9,738 nt of DNA from UBA6168 sp964643005 (GTDB lineage: Bacteria; Bacteroidota; Bacteroidia; Chitinophagales; Saprospiraceae): positions 1 through 9,738 of the forward strand of contig CAZXQI010000130.1 of assembly GCA_964643005.1 (NCBI GenBank). Direction: 5' to 3'. The translations under genes and the position numbers were made by a program. Position 1 is the first letter of the stretch, and every line of letters starts with the position of its first letter. The notes below the pieces were generated by a model, which saw only the letters and a program-made list of their open reading frames with translations, was not told the origin of the DNA and did not search any database. Shown here piece by piece: positions 6,271-9,738 of the stretch.

Positions 6271-7833
6271 CAATACGACTACGTCATCATAGGAAGCGGC
6301 TTTGGAGGTTCGGTGAGCGCCCTGCGACTCTCGGAGAAAGGGTACAAAGTATTAGTCATAGAAAAAGGCCGCTGGTTCAGGGCTGAAGATTTCCCAAAAA
6401 CAAACTGGGAGTTGAAGAAATGGCTGTGGGAGCCGCGGCTCGGCTGTTTTGGATTTTTCAAAATGACCTTCCTCAATCACGTCTCCATCCTGTCGGGAGT
6501 AGGCGTCGGCGGCGGCTCGCTGACTTACGCCTGCACCCTGCCCGTGCCCAAAAGAGATTTTTTTAACACCGGAACCTGGAAGTCGCTGGCAGACTGGGAA
6601 CAAGAGCTGGCTCCTTTTTACCAGACGGCCTACCGCATGTTGGGAGCGGCGCCCAATCCAAAACTCCACGATGCCGATGAGGCGGTTCGTCGGTTGGCTC
6701 GGGAGCTGGGCAAAGAAGACCGGTTCGATCCCTCCAGGGTGGCCATTTTCTTCGGCGAGCCGGGTAAGACAGCGCCTGACCCATACTTCGGCGGAGAAGG
6801 GCCGGACAGGACTGGCTGCATCCATTGCGGCGCCTGTATGACCGGTTGCCGACACAATGCCAAAAATACGCTGGACAAAAACTACCTCTTCTTAGCTCAG
6901 CGATTAGGCGCCGAGATTCTGGCAGAACGGGAGGTAATTGACGTTCAGCCCATTGACAGGCAGGACGGCTCGGCAGGCTATCGCATTCAATTCCGATCTT
7001 CCGCCCGCCGCTTTGGGAAAAAAGGCGGGATAGTAAGCGCCAGAGGAGTCGTCTTTGCCGGCGGCGTATTGGGCACGGTACCCCTTCTTCTGAAACTGAA
7101 AAAGAAATCGCTGCCCCACCTCTCCGACCAGACGGGTTGCAAGGTGCGCACCAACAACGAATCTCTAATCATGGTGACCAGCCTCGCCGCAGACAAAAGA
7201 GATTTTTCAAAAGGCCTGGCGATTGGCTCTATCCTGCACACCGACAGCAACAGCCACCTCGAACCCGTCCGATACGGCGAAGGCTCCGGTTTCTTTAAAA
7301 CGATGGTCGTCCCAATGGTAAAAGGCAGGAATGTCCTCAGCAGACTGGCTCGACTGTTTTTCAAAATCCTCTCCGAACCGCGCCGGATTTTTAAAGCGAT
7401 TGCCATGAAAAACTTCGCCTCTAAGACGACCACCCTGCTCTTTATGCAATCGCTGGACAGCACCCTCCGCATCAAAAGAGGGCGTTTTACCCGGATGAAA
7501 ACCCTGAAAGAGAATGGCCCTGCGCCCAGTGCCTTTATTCCGGAAGCCTGGGATTTGGCGAAGAGATACGAGCGCATCGTGGACGGAACTTCTTTCGTCA
7601 ATTTCGCAGACGTACTGTTGGGCAATCCGACGACAGCGCATATCCTCGGCGGCGCAGTGATGGGGAGCAACGCCGACGAGGGTGTGATTGACAAAGACAA
7701 CCGCGTATTCGGCTACCAAAATATGTTGGTCTGCGACGGCTCCATGATTTCTGCCAATCCGGGCGTGAATCCCGCCCTATCCATTACCGCCATTTCCGAA
7801 CTGGCCATGAGCAAAATCCCCGAAAAGAAATAG
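6268..7833 (+). CDS. cholesterol-oxidase-like GMC family FAD oxidoreductase with ferredoxin-like Cys motif
   Basis: A 521-residue flavoprotein predicted to oxidise an alcohol group of a sterol-like or other substrate. The N-terminal dinucleotide-binding motif GSGFGG (9-14) and VLVIEKG (28-34) bind FAD. GVGVGGGSL (77-85) is the second flavin-contact segment of GMC proteins. GCIHCGACMTGCRHNAKN (183-200) holds C184, C187, C190 and C194 in C-x2-C-x2-C-x3-C spacing, as in ChoD-like members of the cholesterol-oxidase branch. The C-terminal block has H458 (TAHILGG) and N501 (NPGVNPALS), the expected His/Asn catalytic pair, and CDGSMI for the flavin pyrophosphate. The equivalent of the Streptomyces enzyme's Glu361 cannot be assigned by eye. 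There is no signal peptide or membrane segment, so it should be cytoplasmic or peripheral. Length is typical. It stands alone on the plus strand and converges with phoD. Substrate unknown; family confident. Confidence 0.9.
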   Translation: MQYDYVIIGSGFGGSVSALRLSEKGYKVLVIEKGRWFRAEDFPKTNWELKKWLWEPRLGCFGFFKMTFLNHVSILSGVGVGGGSLTYACTLPVPKRDFFNTGTWKSLADWEQELAPFYQTAYRMLGAAPNPKLHDADEAVRRLARELGKEDRFDPSRVAIFFGEPGKTAPDPYFGGEGPDRTGCIHCGACMTGCRHNAKNTLDKNYLFLAQRLGAEILAEREVIDVQPIDRQDGSAGYRIQFRSSARRFGKKGGIVSARGVVFAGGVLGTVPLLLKLKKKSLPHLSDQTGCKVRTNNESLIMVTSLAADKRDFSKGLAIGSILHTDSNSHLEPVRYGEGSGFFKTMVVPMVKGRNVLSRLARLFFKILSEPRRIFKAIAMKNFASKTTTLLFMQSLDSTLRIKRGRFTRMKTLKENGPAPSAFIPEAWDLAKRYERIVDGTSFVNFADVLLGNPTTAHILGGAVMGSNADEGVIDKDNRVFGYQNMLVCDGSMISANPGVNPALSITAISELAMSKIPEKK

Positions 7834-7849
7834 GAAAACCGACCTTCTG

Positions 7850-7865
7850 TTGGCAGCCAATTTTT
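7850..7865 (+). terminator. weak terminator-like hairpin after the GMC gene
   Basis: TTGG (7850-7853), loop CAG, CCAA (7857-7860), followed directly by five T (7861-7865), 16 bases after the GMC stop. The stem is only four base pairs. An alternative outer stem joins ACCTTC (7842-7847) with GAAGGT (7873-7878). Position and T-run fit a terminator, stability does not strongly. Confidence 0.3.
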
Positions 7866-8063
7866 CAACCAGGAAGGTTAGGGCGCCGCGCTCAGTCTTC
7901 GCCCCGGAGTCTTTGCATGTGTTTCCCGACCTGTCCACCCTGGCAAAGGCAAAAACTTAAAGAGCTGATATATAGTGATCTACAATTGAAATTCCTGTAA
8001 ACTGCCGACCTGATTTGGACAAACCGGAACCTGCCTTTTAAAACGACCTCTCCGGAGTGGAAT

Positions 8064-8094
8064 CCCTGTACCTTCCCCTTCCCCAATTCTCCCC
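8064..8094 (-). other. G-quadruplex-capable tract past the phoD stop
   Basis: On the minus strand, three GGGG runs (8091-8094, 8081-8084, 8075-8078) and one GGG run (8064-8066) are separated by loops of 6, 2 and 8 bases. It begins 15 bases after the phoD stop codon, so it would lie in the 3' end of the phoD transcript. Folding is a prediction; the last loop is longer than the usual limit of seven. Confidence 0.4.
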
Positions 8095-8109
8095 GTTCCA
8101 ATTCCCGTA

Positions 8110-9681
8110 TTATTTTTTCAAAACACTCCCTTCCCCGTGCAGGATAAACCGGCCTGCCTTTTTCTTCATGCGGTCGTCCACCCGGTCTTTTCTCTTGATA
8201 AAAAACCAGTCGGCCTGAGCCTTTTCGGGCGTCAGCGTCAGCGTCATGTAGCCGTGAGCCGTGAGGTTCACATAGCGCAAATGAGGATTATTTTTCTTCC
8301 TTTTAAAACGGCGCTGCGCCTCAAAGGCCAGAAACTTAGGCGCTATTTCATCTATATTATAGGAGCTGATGCTCGTCGTTACAAACTCGGCTCCGATGGC
8401 GCCCTCGCCCGTTTTGCGATTGTAAAAATTCTTATCCCAGGGATCTCTCGTCAGTTCAAAAGCCCAAGAAGAATGTACGTCGCCCGTCAGGATGAGGATA
8501 TCTTTCAAATTATTTTGGTATAAAAAATCAAAAATGCGCTGGCGCTCTGCCGGGTACCCGTCCCAGCGATCCAGTGCGATAGAGGGTCGCCGCTCAAACA
8601 CCCGGCTGTCGCTCATCGGAGAAAAAATGACCTGATTGCCGACGAGCTTCCAACGAGCCGTGGAATTTTTCAAACCCTCCAACAGCCAATCCGTCTGCGA
8701 ATCGCCTAACATGGTGCGGTCGGGCGATTCCAGCGCAGGGTCGAGCCTGCTGTGAGCCTGCGGACTGCGACCTTCGAGCCGCCCGTCGAGCATCCACATC
8801 TCGGCCAGGCTGCCGTAGCTGAATTTGCGGATGATGCTGCGCTCGTGGTTTTCGCGGATCGGCAGCCATTCAAAATAGGCCTGTCGCCCGGCGGACTGGC
8901 GCTCTTCCCAGGCCTCCCCGCCTTGGGCATTGCTGCCCGAGCCTTTGACATTGCTGTCATTGACGACCTCGTGATCGTCCCAGATGACGATGAAAGGGTG
9001 GAGCCGGTGCGCCTCCTGCAACTGGAAATCAGTGCGATACTGGGCATAGCGCGTGCGATAATCCTCCAGGGTCGTACAGGACTTATTGGGGATATGGTAG
9101 CGGTACTGGCGTTTTTGCAGCCGCCGGTTGCCGTGCACCCTGGCGCCGTACTCATATATATAGTCGCCGAGATGGACGATGGCGTCGAGGTCGTTGCGCC
9201 GGGCCAGGTTGCCATAAGCGTTGTAGTACCCCGTTTGAAAATCCTGACAACTGACCACTGCCAGACGAAGCAGCCGGGGATCGCCCGACGGCGCCGTCCT
9301 CGTCCTGCCGATAGGCGAGTAGCGCCCGTCGTGCTTAAAGCGATAGAAATAAGTAGCGCCCGACTGTAGATTATTCACCTCCACTTTCACGGTAAAAGCC
9401 GACGAAGTATCCGTCATGACCGCGCCGGATTGTACCGTCTTTTGCATGGCCGTATCCAAAGCCACTTCCCATTCCACCATCTGCCGGCTGTTATTTTTCA
9501 AATAGAGTTTAGTCCAGATGACCACCCCGTCGGGCAGGGGATCGCCGGAGGCCACCCCAAAACTGAAAGGCGCCAGACTCTGGTCAATATAAGCTTCCAG
9601 TTCCGGGTAATACAGTTCCTGAGCATGGATTTTTGAAAAAAGAGAAAGGAGAAGAAAGGAGAGTAAGACAGGAATTTTCAT
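8110..9681 (-). CDS. phoD: secreted PhoD-family alkaline phosphatase / phosphodiesterase
   Basis: A 523-residue exported phosphatase of the PhoD (metallophosphoesterase) family, which releases phosphate from mono- and diesters using iron and calcium. Numbering from the ATG at 9681: signal peptide 1-20 (cleavage IHA|QEL), a PhoD_N beta-sandwich about 38-130 starting FSFGVASGDPLPDGVVIWT, then the catalytic domain. Metal-site motifs are intact: SCQDF with C145, HLGDYIYEYG with D173 and Y176, WDDHEVVND with D235/D236, H237 and N241, and LTGDVHSSW with D401 and H403. A longer frame from TTG at 9726 would add 15 residues in front of an already complete signal peptide and overlaps the predicted promoter, so I reject that start. 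Length is typical for the family. No sorting domain is seen at the C-terminus, so a periplasmic location is likely. It converges with the GMC gene, and no Pho box was identified. Confidence 0.92.
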   Translation of the reverse strand: MKIPVLLSFLLLSLFSKIHAQELYYPELEAYIDQSLAPFSFGVASGDPLPDGVVIWTKLYLKNNSRQMVEWEVALDTAMQKTVQSGAVMTDTSSAFTVKVEVNNLQSGATYFYRFKHDGRYSPIGRTRTAPSGDPRLLRLAVVSCQDFQTGYYNAYGNLARRNDLDAIVHLGDYIYEYGARVHGNRRLQKRQYRYHIPNKSCTTLEDYRTRYAQYRTDFQLQEAHRLHPFIVIWDDHEVVNDSNVKGSGSNAQGGEAWEERQSAGRQAYFEWLPIRENHERSIIRKFSYGSLAEMWMLDGRLEGRSPQAHSRLDPALESPDRTMLGDSQTDWLLEGLKNSTARWKLVGNQVIFSPMSDSRVFERRPSIALDRWDGYPAERQRIFDFLYQNNLKDILILTGDVHSSWAFELTRDPWDKNFYNRKTGEGAIGAEFVTTSISSYNIDEIAPKFLAFEAQRRFKRKKNNPHLRYVNLTAHGYMTLTLTPEKAQADWFFIKRKDRVDDRMKKKAGRFILHGEGSVLKK

Positions 9682-9693
9682 CTTCTTTTTTTC

Positions 9694-9727
9694 CAAAAAT
9701 AAAAACAGTATCGTAATTGTCTTCAAA
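9694..9727 (-). promoter_or_regulatory. phoD promoter, TTTG-N22-TATTTTTG
   Basis: On the minus strand TTTG (9724-9727) is followed after 22 bases by TATTTTTG (9694-9701), an exact match to the Bacteroidota -33/-7 pattern within the accepted spacing. The start codon at 9681 is only 12 bases beyond the -7 element, so the mRNA leader would be very short or almost absent. The region between is A-rich on the coding strand (AAAAAAAGAAG before ATG). Confidence 0.5.
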
Positions 9728-9738
9728 CTGGGCTAGCG

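Noticed and set aside
6987..7719. 237- and 170-codon minus-strand frames opposite the GMC gene
   Set aside because: They overlap each other and lie antisense to a clearly conserved flavoprotein; compositions are non-protein-like.
7892..8101. 69-codon minus-strand frame between the GMC and phoD genes
   Set aside because: Non-overlapping with other genes, but its translation has no recognisable features and part of it is made by the G-rich tract; no promoter seen.
8752..9369. 205-codon plus-strand frame opposite phoD
   Set aside because: Antisense to intact PhoD metal-site motifs; no family resemblance.
9682..9726. 15-residue N-terminal extension of PhoD from a TTG at 9726
   Set aside because: The signal peptide starts cleanly at the ATG at 9681 and the extension overlaps the predicted promoter.

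Overview
The window most likely comes from a Bacteroidota chromosome, and a Saprospiria-like lineage is plausible. The evidence is a secreted tricorn-type S41 protease with a Lys/Glu-rich insert, secreted proteins of the types common in that phylum, main genes without a Shine-Dalgarno sequence, and several matches to the Bacteroidota promoter form TTG-N17-23-TAnnTTTG. Phylum is inferred from these features; genus cannot be read from the sequence.

Layout, left to right. An Rpn-family PD-(D/E)XK nuclease (9-950, minus) lies divergent to a long secreted tricorn-like protease (1146-4418, plus). After a 96-base gap holding a strong hairpin comes a secreted zinc-dependent phospholipase C/S1-P1-type hydrolase (4515-5759, plus). 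A gap of about 500 bases follows (5760-6267). It holds T-rich short repeats, a promoter-like pair of elements, a 40-codon reading frame whose N-terminus resembles the IS66 accessory protein TnpA, and a second perfect TAnnTTTG element. Next is a cytoplasmic cholesterol-oxidase-like GMC flavoprotein with a four-cysteine ferredoxin-like motif (6268-7833, plus). It converges on a secreted PhoD-family phosphatase/phosphodiesterase (8110-9681, minus). The region between these two carries a G-quadruplex-capable tract just past the phoD stop.

Three of the five main proteins are exported hydrolases (peptide, phospholipid or nucleic acid phosphodiester, phosphodiester), which fits an organism that feeds on macromolecules. 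Nothing shows that the genes form one pathway, and most look like independent transcription units.

The most interesting signal is in the Rpn gene. A near-perfect Shine-Dalgarno sequence precedes an in-frame TTG that would yield a 79-residue C-terminal protein, the arrangement expected of the gene-within-gene toxin/antitoxin organisation described for Rpn anti-phage proteins. Second is the IS66-like remnant, which still has a plausible promoter. No CRISPR array, tRNA, rRNA or intact insertion sequence was seen.
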